Shown here: positions 50,261-63,332 of the stretch, one piece after another
Numbering within the stretch: position 1 is the first letter of the stretch
Layout: every line of letters starts with the position of its first letter
DNA from: Pezizomycotina sp. ARF18
Taxonomy: Eukaryota > Ascomycota
NCBI GenBank assembly: GCA_002224055.1
Contig: AZLU01000017.1
Coordinates: 161,142-225,141, forward strand
DNA length: 64,000 bases
Reading direction: 5' to 3'
The notes under the pieces: model-generated
What the model saw: the letters and a program-made list of their open reading frames with translations, nothing else
Told to the model about the DNA's origin: nothing
Database searches by the model: none
Position numbers and translations under genes: made by a program

Positions 50261-51219
50261 TTTATACTGTTATTATTATAACGAAACATGCCTGATGTAT
50301 CCTTAAGGCAAAGATTTGATGACAAGAGTTTACGAATCCATTAGAACTAGCCTTTTGATTTTTCATTCTTTCTGTATAAGAATATTATACCCAAATATAA
50401 CACAGTTATTTTTACTCACTACTTATTTGCATAGGTAGACATTGCAAGAGTGAATGGAATGGAATAATGACGAATATAGACACGCATGTATAAATGAACT
50501 ATCGGGTTCTTTCAGAAGAGATGTGGAAGGGCCTGCGATGAACACTCTTAAGAATACGACGTCCCAAACTTCTAGTGCACTAGGATCCGGACAAGACAGA
50601 GGTCGGCTTGCTCCTGAACAGCTCTTTATAATGGTACTTTCAAGCTTCTAGAATTTGCCTAGTAGAATACCCTATTGCAATTCACAACTGGTAGCGCTTT
50701 CTTCAGCTAAGTTTTTTTTTTTTTTTCCCCACAAAGTCTCTCATGTTAAAAAAATAAAATAAAAATAAAAAAATACACACACACACACACATACATATAT
50801 TCAACCAGTGTTTTCTTCCCCGATAATAAATTCCTGAAAACATTTAAAACATAAATTCTGTTAAATTTCAGACCTCCTAGTACGTATACTATTAGCTTTC
50901 CTCCTAACCTTAGTACAAATCGTTCATAATAGCCATCAAGCCGTCAAACTCATCACGAATATTCCGCGATTCATAGCTCCCTGAATCCTTTATTCGCTGT
51001 GTCCCATTTGATATATTCCTTTCTACCATAAAAGCTCGATCAAGACGGCGAGATATATGAAAAAATAAGGCCGGACACTATCAAGTGATAATGTAGATCT
51101 TTTGGTGCGAAAGAAAGATGGATACCGTTGATATCGAAGAAACAAAACGTGCTGCGCCTATCAGCACTTACTACAGTGTATTCCGTATCGCCTCGTGAAA
51201 GGCCAAAACATAACCGAGA

Positions 51220-54200
51220 GAAAGAGGGAAGGCTCAGTCGTTACATCTCTAGCTCTCTAGCTTTCGCGCGAACAGCATATATTTCACGAACGTGATCACA
51301 CGGAAACACGCACAGCTACAGGCTCATATGCATGAGCATTTAGTTTACCGCGTGAGTTATTGAGAAAGAATACCTCTGGTGTTCGATACTTATGTTATGC
51401 TATCGTCGACGAGCTCTCTTATATTTGATCAAACCGAGTAAAGACGTCACGTCGAACATTGAGGATGCGATAAGTCGACCGTAGACTCTCTGTTCGTCAT
51501 CCGCAGAATGCATACATCGCCGTCAGTTCATGACCCGTATGAAGTAGACACCCTGGATATTTCTTCAAGCAGCGTTTAGAACGAGCAGGTGCGACGTCGA
51601 CAACTTCATAACTCGCGGGATGGAAGTTTCCAGGATTCCAGAACCAGATTTTGCTTGAATGCGAAGGCTCGAAAGGAATGTATAAAAACGGTACTTCAAA
51701 ATATCGAAGACTTTTATGGCAGAATGATACAGAATCTACAAGGAATCGTTTATTCGAGATATTAAATGTCGCTTTTTAACGAGTATCGTAATCACTAAGC
51801 TGTGGATCGATAAAACATGTTTCTTGAGCCTAGCATCTCTGCAGCTGGCGCGGGCATTATAATGAAATATCTATCATTTCCGTATAACTCCGTCGGGACA
51901 TAATATGGGTATGAACAGTACAGCAACTTCAGTTTAGACGTTTGAGGGCAGTAGAGGAGAAGGGATACTACAGCTACGCTTGATCACCGCAGTTCACCGC
52001 AGGAGATAGTTTAAGAAACAACGGACTTTGAATCTGTCGAGAATTCGAAAGGATAATGGAGGCAAGACAAATACATGCTCTCTACCTTTACTACAAGCAA
52101 CGGCATCAATATAAAACATCCCGACACCTATCTAACGGTCTCCGTATATTCTTAACAATCATCAAACTCATTGCTAAACCTCTTTTGAATCTTTTTTTAT
52201 CGTTGTGTTTCTCAGTTGGTGCTCCTTCCTACCTTAGCAAATATCTTAACGGCGTAGTTTATAGCAAACGAGACGTTCTTGAACGATAAGCTCGATCTTT
52301 GACGTCGCATAATTGGCGCCTTTATTGGTGATATTAGCAAACAATAGGAAATGGTCACAGGTATTTTTTAATGCAAGGTGAGCTGAATGAAAAGCCTCAG
52401 AGTGTAATATCAACCGAGAGAAAGCCAGCGATGTGAGCCTTTTTGCAACAAAAAACAACCTACAGGAGAGATCGTGATATTCTCTTTCGCTAGGACTTTC
52501 ACGAACGTAGGAAGCGATCGCGAAGCTTAAGAACCATAAGCCAACTTATAAGCTTGTAGATCTGGTTCACCGCGGAAGCCACTGAATTATTAAAAAAAAA
52601 AAAAAAAAAAAAAGACATTGCACGCGCTCGATAGTTATGTAGTACTCACCTTCTCCAATATGCCATTGAACCAAGGACATCACACGATATCGATATTGAT
52701 GACGCCCGCGATAGCCCGATTGCAGACTCCTTGTGCCTCACTTACGCTAGATATGCATCACCGCTAGTTCATTAGCCGTGGTAAAGAAGACTTACGTATA
52801 TTTTGGAGCGGTTATTAGAACAGGTAGACACGATGTGGAAGCTGTCATAGCTCGCATGATAGAAGTTTCAGAGCTAGATTATGCCGAAATGTGGGAATGC
52901 CGGAGAAATGGTATAACATTGTACTTCAAAGCATTGACGGGATGTGGTCAAGAATGATAGAGAATATTCACGAACTTGGTTAGAAGAATATACATGCCGT
53001 GTTTCTCACCAACACATGACAACTTACTCATGGAAGACCCGTGGAACGCGCAAATGGCCTCGGTACTACTCATAGAGGAAAAAACTTTATCATTAACTAT
53101 CCGCTACGAACCGCCGATAACTTCACCTTAGTTTTAGGCATTTGAACAAGACCCAAAGCGATGGATACTACCGCTATACCGAATCTGTTGTAATTTACCA
53201 CGAGCGATAGGTCCGAAAGACAACCAACTCAAATCTTTCGAGAATGCGCAAAAACGAGCCTGAAAGGACCAACGAAGGCAGCAGTCCCACTCGTCATATT
53301 GAAAATGATTTCTTATTGAATACTCAGCGCTTGGACTCTCCGCAGTCCCAGCCATGATATTAAAACTTCCCTGTATTCTAATGGCGGTGGCGTCCCACCT
53401 ATTTTCCACCACCTCCAAACCCCCATACTCCGTAATTTACACGATTGAAGCATTCCGATAACTGATGGTCCCGCTTCATGTTCTTGCAAGCCCTACATCA
53501 CACCGATTCAATACTGGCAACCCACTTCGGCTTATAAAGAGCATGGTTCCCACGGAACTTAAGAGTGGGAGTACCAAACAAAACGTAAAGCTTGTAGTTC
53601 TCTCAGCACAGCGTATATTTAAATCGCATGGGTCCACTCAGAGTGATATCAATAGAGGCTAGGACCAGTTGAATGAACAAGTAGGGGCTATAAAAGGGTC
53701 CGCCAACCCTACGAAAACAAAGCAGTTGCAAGCGATACTTGCAGCTGCGAACCATGCCATCGGAAGAAACCCAGATAAAGAGAACAATCAAAGCGCTTGT
53801 ATATCTCCACTTCGTTTTATCGTAAGGAGACCGAAATAGAGAAGGTCGCATCGATATCGGCTACCGAAGAAGCTACAATAAGCTCATCCAGGATGATATT
53901 ATAGGAGTGGGCGACGAATTCGTAAAAGAAGTAGAAGGCGTTACGAACTCCTTCGAACTGATAATCTTTCACACACAGAGCTCTTAATTGATATGCTTCA
54001 CTGTTATTTAGTGATCTAAAGGAACCCGCTTGTTCATAATCGATTCTATTGTTTCCTAGAGCGAGATACCTACTAATGCTTGAGAAAGCTAAATTGACTA
54101 GTCAACCGATAATTATTATAATCAAAGAATAGCAAAGAACGTTCGGATACCGGATGTTACTTTTTAATCGTAGTGACTTTCTTTTACTGCGTAATACCTA

Positions 54201-55590
54201 CCTCAAGTCGTGTAGGAACGGACTATAAAGTGCGGTGGCACTACCGCTCGTATTGGTAAACCTAACTAACCCCGTATAAGGGCGGTGCTTTCAGACCGCG
54301 TCCGATAATTTCGTTTTCAGGCGTTTAACGAAGACGGAGAACTTCGGATAATCCGCCTTCGCTAAATTCACTATGTAGCGCCGTGAGGCGTAATTCCAAG
54401 AGTGAACGAGAGCTTAAAACTACGAGATACGCGTCAGTTGTCATTCACGATACCGCAGCCGGCCACTTCGTGTATTAGAAATGGGCTCTATCCACGGCAA
54501 CGGCTTCGCGGATACGTAATTATCACCCCAGAGTGGATGTAACACTCCCATAGACAAGTCATCAGAAACTCATAACGTATTTGCAAAAACCGTTGGTCGT
54601 ACACTCAGAACGAGTGCACTGCTGCATAAACGATACAACTAGAGTCCGGTTGGATCGATCAAAGTCTGACAAGCCAGTTAGCGCTATCTAGTCAAAAGCC
54701 CGCTTATAGTATTCCATTTCGTGATTCGGTTTAAACGAATAGTAGATGATATACTCGCCGTTTTTCTGTTGACCCTAACGCCATTATCCTAGAGTTATTA
54801 CCCAAACATTATAAGCTGCCGTTCATGCAGAGCTTGTCAGCACACATAGCGATGACGATCTCGGTATTGTACACACAACTACCGAATATTGATATTGCAA
54901 ATACCAAGAGCACATATAGTGCTAGACGAAGGAAGAAAAACGGTGATCCTATAAAAGCATTAATACTTTCCATTGCTCATTTACATACTTAATTATTGTT
55001 CTACCGCGAAGAACTAGCCTTGTATCGATACTTTGATTAACAACCGATCCGAACTTCTCCCTATCAATATATATAAATTCATCCCGTGCCCGAGAGTTGA
55101 ATTCATATACGTGTGAGACTACAAAGAATCTAGGGGACGCTTTCTTCACAGATTATCGTCGACGGAATCTGTCGAATTGGATCGGAACCCGACATACAGT
55201 TTCGAATGCGGGCACAAAAACGCAGCGCTCGTAATACCAAGAATGGCGCGGAAATGATCGACTTATAGGGCCCCACTCGAGTGCGATAGATTTATTTCGG
55301 TGGCGAACAAGACCGTCGAACTTAAATCAGACTACCTGTGTAGTTCAACAGAAATATCGTAGCCGTCGACATATATCGACTACACCCATTTAGATCAGCT
55401 TTAAAACTGTCATCACTACAGACTACTCCGGATAACTTCATTTTTAGGCGTTTAAAAAGAATCGAAATCTTTGGATAATACCGCACATTCGGTACCAGCT
55501 GACCACGGGGTATAAACTTGAGAGGCGCCAAAAGCTCAAAGCTTCGAATGTATATCAACGCGACTTGAAAGAATAACGGAGATAGCAATT
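51220..55590. repeat. Diverged direct repeats spaced ~1.2 kb
   Basis: The clearest anchor reads AACTTCA-TTTTAGGCGTTT-like near 51924, 53114, 54303 and 55431, each followed 25-30 bp later by GGATA(C/A)TACCGC-like sequence. Between 51.22-52.1 and 52.45-53.3 kb, similarity extends further (TTTCACGAACG; GACGTCACGTCGA against GACATCACACGATATCGA; AGACTC...GTTCAT; GAGCAGGTGCGACGT against GAACAGGTAGACACGATGT; TCGAGAAT.CG). On the minus strand two copies share an (A/P)RG(K/Q)LxxxxRY-type peptide, so the unit may once have been coding. Confidence 0.65.
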
Positions 55591-56874
55591 ACATCCGTTA
55601 CATAAATAGATCCTTTTCATTGCCTAGCTTTATAGAATGTAGTTCTGTAAGCCCCTAGCATCATAGATTTGGACGCTCTTAGTAGACCAAAAGTCAAAGT
55701 TCATAAACGCAGGGCTCTACAAACCCGAGGATAGGCTATGAAACGAGGTCTTTCGACTCAGTGATATATTGATAAAACTCTAATCTAGTGGACTAGGGCT
55801 GTAGAATAGGGATGTTACAAGAGAAAAGAGCACTGTGTAAGAAGGTTGAGTTCCTTCCATAGACTGCTCTTCATGCTTCACCTTAATTATTACCATCTTA
55901 TTGTACTCGATGCCTGTTCTGACGCCGTCGCAAAGCGAGTATAATAGAAACTAGGAATATCCAAAGTGGATAAGCAAGCGTCGCTCTTGAAACATATAAT
56001 ATTGAAGCTCTGTTTCCTGACCCACGCTATTCTTAGCTGCAAGAGAAAACGCTACATAGTGCTAGCTATGAAAGCAACAGACTCTTAAGGGGTATGATCG
56101 GACGAAGCAGACCACTCTCCCATAACCTACTCGCAACCGCCGCAAAGGGGCCATATTTGGACAACGTCGTTGTCTAGGCTACGGAAGTAGAATGCTATGG
56201 GCATACGTCTCCCTACAAAATCATACTGCACTTCATATAAAATTGAGCCTATCAGCCAGGAGTTAACACTCATCCCCTATACATTCTATGTAGGGCGCTA
56301 CGACGTCACGAAGATAAACACTTTCTACAAGTCAAGCAAAATCAATGAGCACCCCGACTGGCCGATATTGCAAAAGCTTAATTGTGAAAGCTTAGACCCA
56401 GCTAAAGCACGATATTTGGGGGGTTGAAGCCAGAATACCCTACTCGCTAGCCGAGAACCCATAAACCTAGTATTTACTAAACTGAATATTCGCAACATGG
56501 AAGATCAAAATTACAGGCGGTTGCTTCCTTCTACATGTCTGGAAACATACAAAACCGCGAACCTCGGCGAGATTTATAAGCGCAAATAATCCCATAGAAC
56601 GAACTTTGGTCGTTTTATAAACGGGGGCACACAGAAATTGACTACAGCCTTTCGCGCACCATCTTCATAAATGTTAGATGCCAGCCGGATAAACGGTGGG
56701 TGGTCATATCAGAAATGACAACGCCCCGATCCAAGTAGCCCTAACCAACCAATCGCGATATCGAGGGAATTCACTACGCAGATCAGAAGACCCGATAAAT
56801 GGTATGCGCGTCCATCAATGTTCAACTGCTAATAAAGGACAAGCTCTGTATAAAAATCTAATTCATTAGCACTA

Positions 56875-57060
56875 AAAATGCCACTCAACATACAATGCGC
56901 CCATCTGCGTCGAGGATAAACACTCCAGAGGTTGAGACAAGGTTGGACCTATGCATGTTTTGCAATTTGGGTAATCACGGAAAAAATGCGAAGAATAACC
57001 GAAACTACATACCGATATATATCGTGAATGTGCGTCAAAATTCCTCTAGAAACATAACGT
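56875..57060 (+). pseudogene. Possible gag-like zinc-knuckle fragment
   Basis: In one frame the sequence reads RPSASRINTPEVETRL, then CMFCNLGNHGKNAKN, which is a CX2CX4H knuckle missing its last Cys. A knuckle after a charged linker is typical of LTR-retrotransposon Gag. No protease or polymerase motif is seen nearby. It is short and may be chance. Confidence 0.3.
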
Positions 57061-57629
57061 AGTACCGCCTAATAACGTGGTATTCGTCCATAGAATATCG
57101 CTTCATAATCTTGTTTTTTTTAAGAATGTAGACAAACAATGACATATATACATACATTAGAAAGGACTGTATTCTACTCTTGACAGCAACTCCCTCCGCT
57201 CATACTAGTCTCCGCGCGGGACAATCGTCAAGGATATGTATTCAATCACGAGCAGAAAAAAAAATAATGAAACTTTAGAAGCGTAGATTATTCAAGTACC
57301 TATACTGGCAACATAGATTGCTAGTAACTCTCGTAGACATGGTATTTCCGCACTGACTATCCCCGATATTGTCAACCACAATGCCCCTATGGAAGGATAA
57401 CGGAACGTCGTTAAGCGCCCCATCGACGCATCATAGACAATCCTCGGAATAGCCACTAACTTTCCGAAGATCGTTTGATAACTGCAGAGCTCGATTTCCA
57501 ATCTTCGGATATTACGAAGCTAATGAGGTGTAATGGGCCTTGTAAACCTGAGAGTTCATGTCGCGTTCACCAGAGCCCAAAGGGTGAGCAGCGATCTCAA
57601 TATAACATCCAATTGATATATTGTTGCTA

Positions 57630-57810
57630 TAAGTCCTTTACTCGATACATAATACCCTCGTCTACCTCTAAGATAAACACTTCAGATGTTGAAGAGGAGC
57701 TATATAAAAGTCGCCGCCGCAGCTTTCAACGTGGTCGTTCAAAACGGCAGACGCACAGGCCTAAATCCCCACGTGAAAACTTTACAAAACTCCCCTAGGA
57801 ACAATGTAAT
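57630..57810 (+). pseudogene. Second copy of the SxINTxxVE fragment
   Basis: STSKINTSDVEEEL is encoded here about 757 bp after the similar SASRINTPEVETRL. The underlying DNA shares GATAAACACT.CAGA.GTTGA. The downstream part is basic (RRRSFQRGRSKRQTHRPKS). Relationship to a Gag protein is inferred only. Confidence 0.3.
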
Positions 57811-58802
57811 GCTTTTTCTCCGGCGTTATAACGTGCAGTGTAATACCCACATGGAAGATAATCTGATAATCAGTTTTTTTTGAAGGACAGCGACGGTGAA
57901 CGTTTCATATTTGAGAAATTACTGGACACTAGTCTGTCTACCAGCTTCCGTTCATATCAATCTCCATGCTGATTAATTTGGTGTACCCCAACATATTCAA
58001 CGTCAAGAAGAGAAACGACATAAAACAAACATTTTGAAAACGAGTAGATCGACAAATATTAGGAGGTCCGATAGCTTACAAAGCACCCGTCTCTCAGGTC
58101 AGATATTCCAAGATCTTCTGCCTTGCCTATATTGCACAATCACGTTTATGCTAAGGCAGGATAGCAGAATAATTTCGAACGCCTGATAAACCAGTTTTCA
58201 AGAAAGCTGCTAAATCCTCAGTTAGACCCTGCACAAGGACATGACAATGTCGTCGGATATTACGAGCTTAAGTACTACCACCGGATATTGCTAGCAACAT
58301 AAAACCCTACGCGCATACGTGAAGACTGCGTTTACAAAAGAGTTGATATTGATGAAGATTGAATTGGTTAAGATTTTAAGGATTACATAACGGGAGATAA
58401 AATGCATTTATGTGTCAAGAGATTTTGGTCACTGTGCAGTGATGGATTGATAGTAACATCACTTAAACGCTCCGGCACGAAGGTTGCCTAATTGATAAAA
58501 GGTTACAGTAATGTCTTAGCGAGATGCTCCTGTCGTATATTGAGTATGAATGAGAGGATTGGAGTTGAGAAATACTGGAAGAAGAAGACTGAAGGATGTA
58601 GCGGCTATAGATGTGAGGACTTTTAGTACTGTTTGGTTTGCACTGTATATATCGAGAGAATATAAACGTAAATTAATTTCTTTTTTGAATACAAACTCCC
58701 TGATGTTCTTTCTATATATCTACAGAAACATTAAGAATATAATCTAGCCAAAATCGTTTCTTTTTTCGTTCAATCAATTATCGCAGCTCAACATGAGACG
58801 TA

Positions 58803-61800
58803 TTAGTTATCAACTTTTCCCCCTCCGCCGGAAAAAACATAAATAAGTAGAGAATAACTGAATTCAAGCACCCTCTCAACATTCTCAAGAAAAACGTCGG
58901 GATCCCGGCACAGCACTCTCCGCCGCCGGATTAAGCCCCTCAAGCGCCTTCCATCATCCTCCCCACCAAACACACTCCCCTTCTTCCCCCCTTCCTCCAC
59001 AACGACAATCTCAATAACACTACAACCAGTAGTCCTCTTCACCGCCGGTAAAACCTCATTAAGCGTCTTCGCCTCATCGTACAGCAACTTCCTATTAAAC
59101 ACGACGTCCGGATTCTCCTTGTTGAAAACTAAGCGTTCTTCACCGTATTAACGAACGGCATAGCGCGCTTCATATCCTGCTTGGGGACTTCGGACAAAAT
59201 AGCTTTATCGTCGACAGATATTTTGAGGGCGTCGAAGTGCTTCCGGACTAATTCGAGGTAGAGTCCTGCCAGGCGGGGAACTGAGGGCAACGTATATGGT
59301 GAGCTTCTTGGGCTTTTAGGGTCGTAGGAGAGTTTTTTGCCCTTTGATGCTTTTTTGATTTGGGTTGCTTCGTTGGATGTTATTTTTCCAGAGAGGGCGC
59401 GGACGAAGTCGAGGGCTGCGGAGAGGGATGGGAAACTTCTTGGGAGGGTTTGGGGAAGAGTTCGTTGTGGACGCTCGTTGTCTATTAAAAAATATTGATC
59501 ATTAGATTAAATAAGAAACGATCATTAAATAGTAGAATGAATAGTGTGCTTACGTTTCGAGGAGGTCTTTCCATATATACTCGGCCCAGTGAGGAGCGAG
59601 CGGGTGATCATGAGGGCCTGGACTTCGACCCATCTGAGAGCGAGGTCCTTGTGCATCTTGATGTCCGAAGCGATGCAGGCTTCCCTGTAGGTATCTCTCG
59701 CGCTCTGGAATTCGTAGAAGCTTCCTTCAAGGCGCTCTTGAATTGCGTTCTGTAAAATTTCCATACCATTATTAGCTTGATTATCACGTGTAGAATCCTG
59801 ATGTGATAAGTATTCTTACGCTTCGTATTCTTTCCTCGTCCTCTCAATCTTCTCGTTGATCTCGTTTTCGAAGACCTGGTCCCACCAGCTATCCTTCGGG
59901 CCCTCACGGAGCTGACCTTCTTTAGCTTCCTTGACGACTTCCTCGCACCACTCTTTCAAGGTGTGTAACCTGAGGATAGCCGCGTTCGCGACCGTCTCCT
60001 CAAAGTTAGCATCCTCGACGGCGTCACCGGCATCCGCCAAAGCAATCCTGCTAGCATCGGCACCGAATTTAGTGACGATATCCCTGAGGGTAAGGAAGTT
60101 TCCGGTCGACTTGCTCATCTTGGCGCCGTTGAGCATCAAATGTCCGTTCGCCCTGATACCGCGCGGCCAGTACTGCGGCGGGAAGAGGGCGATATGGATG
60201 TACATGAAGAACGTCAAATGGTTCGGGATCAGATCCTTTCCGGAGCACCTAAAGTCGAGCGGGTAGAAGTACTCGAACTCGCGCCTCATGGCCTTCAGGT
60301 GTTCCTCCTTGATGCCGCTGGCGAGGAACCTCAGGAGATATATCGCGGCGGGTGAAGATGTAATCCAGACTTCGTCGGTCATCTGCTCGACGGAGATCGG
60401 GAAAATACCGGCTGCTTCCCGTCGACGGAGCTGTGGAGGTAGTGCGCGATGGTATATAGTACGCCATGTAGATCGTACTGTCGCTCAGACTCTCGACGAG
60501 GAACTGAGGATCCCAGGGCAGCTTAGAGCCGAGACCGTAGCTCCTCGCGCAGGCCCACTGGTTCAACCAGGCGAGAACACCCTTAAAGGCGTGCCTGTCT
60601 CGTCGTGGTAAAGCTCGACGTTAGAGAAGAAGTGCTTCTCGGTGATCTCCCTCCAGCTCTCCTCGCCGTAGTCGAGTACCACTGTCGCAGAGGGCGACGA
60701 CGCAGTCGTCTCCGGAGCGGGAGGTGACTTTACCCTCGGGCTCGTTGTACACGAAGGCGAGCCGTCCTTGATCAGCTGCTCGCGGACAGCGGCTTCGCCT
60801 TCTCGACCTTCTCGCCCTTGTAGTCGCCTACGAGCATGGTACCCTGGTAGAAGCCCTCCTTGTACGCGAGTTCCTTGGCCTGCGCGAGCTGATCTTTATC
60901 TTCGGAGAGTGATCTTCATTTGCTCGACGAGGCCTTCGCCGTGAGCTTGCCGTACGTTGGCGTCTCGATGATAGGTATTATTTCGAGCTCCGCCATTCTT
61001 TCTTGATCTTGTAAAAGTCGCCTTCTTGGCGAGGTCGACGACGGTAGCGTAATCGTCTGGCGAATCAGAGGGTACGGAAGTGACTACACCGGTTCCCTTG
61101 GTCGCGACGACCGTTTCCATGGGAAGGATCCTGACCTGCTTGTGTACGGAGAGAGGAGCGTTGACGAGGTACCGATGATGGCGCTTCCCTGAAGAGTAGC
61201 TAATTGAGGGAATTCACCTTCCTTGGGGAATATTCTCTGGTACGCCTATTCCGAGCAGCCTGTACGAGCAGACGATCGCTTCCTTGTCGGAAAGCTTGAA
61301 GATGCCGTACTCGAGCTTTGGAGAGACGAAGCAGCAGGTCTGGCCGTACATCGTCTCAGGCCGCAAAGTCGCAGCGACGAACGAGACCTTCAAGCCCTCC
61401 AGTTCCTTGACAGATTTAAGAGCTTCCGCAGCGTCGGGGGCCCACTCGGCAACCTCGAGCTTAATACCAACGTACTCTTGTGGTCCTAGAGCTTCTCCTT
61501 CACTCCGGTCGTGGTCCATGCACGCTGACCGTCCTTCGGCGAGTAGATGTATACCGCTCTCGAACTGATCTTGTTCAGCTCCTTGAGCCTGTTCATCTGC
61601 CACCTGATGAAGCGTCATAGTACAGAATTCGCGTCCGTGGTAAGGAACTTCCTCCGCCAGTCGATGCGCGCGCCGAAGGAAACGCAGTCGTCGATGGCCT
61701 GAGCGGGAAATACTTCAGCCAGTACTGCGGGTCCGCGAACTCGGCGATTTCCTCTTTAGGTACGCCGACGGCTTCCATGATCTGGAACTGGTACTTGAGA

Positions 61801-62401
61801 GCGACTTTTTTACCCGCCGCTTTACCCTTTTTCGCGACGAATTTTGTGGGATCTTCCTTTTGCTTCGAGGATGTCGGCGGGGGTACTCGTCGGGTTGGAC
61901 GTCGAGCTCGGCGCGGCTCCGGCGAAATCCTTGCCGAACATTTCGATTTCTCGTACGAGTTATCCGCGCACGCTTTGATCGGCATACCCGTGCAGTGGAA
62001 CCCAGCGGGAACAGAGCCCTCTTCCCTTCCATGCGGGCGAAGCCACTGGAACTCAATCTTCGATAAGGTGAAGCAGTGGCCAGCGTGGAGGACACCGTTC
62101 ATGTACGGGTAAGCCATCGTGCCGAAGAACTTGGATTCCGCTTCCGTAGCTCCTCTGGATCCGTCGTGGGGTCTTCCTCCACCGTCGGAGGGTTGACCTC
62201 GAACACTTTGTCCTCCTGCCATTGCTTTGGTATTCTTCTCAATGGCCATGAGGGAGTCTCTTTTGTCGGTCTGTCGTTGTAATAGCAAATGGAGCTTTGT
62301 CAGTTTTTGGGAGGGCAAAAAGTTTGTGCTCAAAATGTTATATGTGTACTTACGTTTTCAAGCTTCATGAGCTTGCTCGCATCTTCGCTGGTAGCCGCCA
62401 T
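58803..62401 (-). CDS. CDC60: Cytosolic leucyl-tRNA synthetase
   Basis: Class Ia synthetase charging tRNA-Leu in the cytosol. Exon 1 (62401-62354) encodes [16 protein letters not shown] and ends at GTAAGT; exon 2 starts about 62270 with [12 protein letters not shown]. The HIGH motif is in [19 protein letters not shown] (about 62045-62110). [13 protein letters not shown] and [18 protein letters not shown] follow. The editing (CP1) region includes [17 protein letters not shown] and [15 protein letters not shown] (about 61350). The KMSKS motif is in [18 protein letters not shown] (about 60075-60135). The C-terminus reads [31 protein letters not shown]. Introns include 59819-59750 and one near 59550-59485. 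Ten or more single-base frame breaks occur (for example near 61958 and 59130), yet both catalytic motifs and the C-terminus are conserved, so I regard the gene as functional and the sequence as flawed. The 3' end is approximate. Confidence 0.95.
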
Positions 62402-62636
62402 GGTGTAACCCTTGAAGTGCTAGACTGATTAAAACTTCAAAAGGTGGAAATGGCGACAAGCAGCGAAGTGGCAGCCTGTATTCTTTATAAATAGCTTCTA
62501 CGTTCAAGCTTGAGGTGATTCACCGTTAGCAATGCCTGCTCCTTGTAGTGTATGTAGAAAGAGACGACTGAGGTATTATATATGAGTCAAGCAGTTGCAA
62601 GCTGCAGTAGGAGAGCAAATAGTAAGGAATGTGGGT

Positions 62637-62679
<43 letters not shown>

Positions 62680-63332
62680 GGAGTACGAGATGACAGTGGA
62701 GACAATGAATAAAAGAAGCTCAGGCGATATAAAGAAGGTAAAGCGGTCTAAGGCTAAGAAAGCAACAAAGGGTCTCTTTATAGCTCACAAAGGTCCCCTA
62801 TTTATAATAATACCCTTCTTCTCAACTCCTCCGTGAAGAAGCTTCTATTAATAAGAAAAACACTCTGTCCTTGTTCCTTTCTGTCCTCTGGGTAGGCGAT
62901 GACAAAGTTTTTTTTTCTCTATTTGGTTGTTGTTCTGCGAAGAAGAGGGTGGTAGGAGAGCTCTCTGTTCTTTTGGTGGTTAAAAAAAGAGTTACTCAAC
63001 TACAAGTAGCTTATTTTTTTTTTTCGGCCGCGCTTTTTTTTTTATCCAAGGCCGCTTAATTTATTTTTTTTTCCAATTTTTATCGGACGAGCTTATCCCA
63101 CTTTCCCTTTCCCACCTTATCTCACCCGCCAATCCATCCTGCCGCCGCCGCCTTCAGCCTCCCCACTACGTATCCTCCCGTCGAAAACCCGCTCGCAAAT
63201 TGCAATTGTAACTTGTTCAACGATTACACCAAACTATAACATCCCTGAAGGCATTTTCCGATTTTACAAACGGTTAAGTAACTTTTTTTGTTGTTTTTGG
63301 AGGGGGAGGATAATACAAGCTTCGCAAAAAAA
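62402..63332. other. Intergenic between divergent genes
   Basis: Holds the upstream regions of the synthetase gene (-) and the partial gene at 63333 (+). Contains a (GA)n run, several T runs and CT-rich DNA near 63090-63170. No coding-like frame. Confidence 0.5.
62638..62678. repeat. (GA)n microsatellite
   Basis: About 20 GA units, roughly 240 bp upstream of the leucyl-tRNA synthetase start. Confidence 0.95.

Larger units (their letters stand above)
50261..58802. other. AT-rich block of decayed repeats
   Basis: About 8.5 kb without an intact gene. The first ~900 bp follow the hydrolase and include CA and A-rich runs (50745-50790). Then comes a region of diverged long-period repeats (51.2-55.6 kb), followed by sequence with gag-like fragments. 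Frames rarely exceed 100 codons. This is most simply an old, mutated repeat cluster. Confidence 0.6.

Noticed and set aside
59931-62112. Several plus-strand ORFs of 90-111 codons
   Set aside because: Antisense shadows of the leucyl-tRNA synthetase gene.
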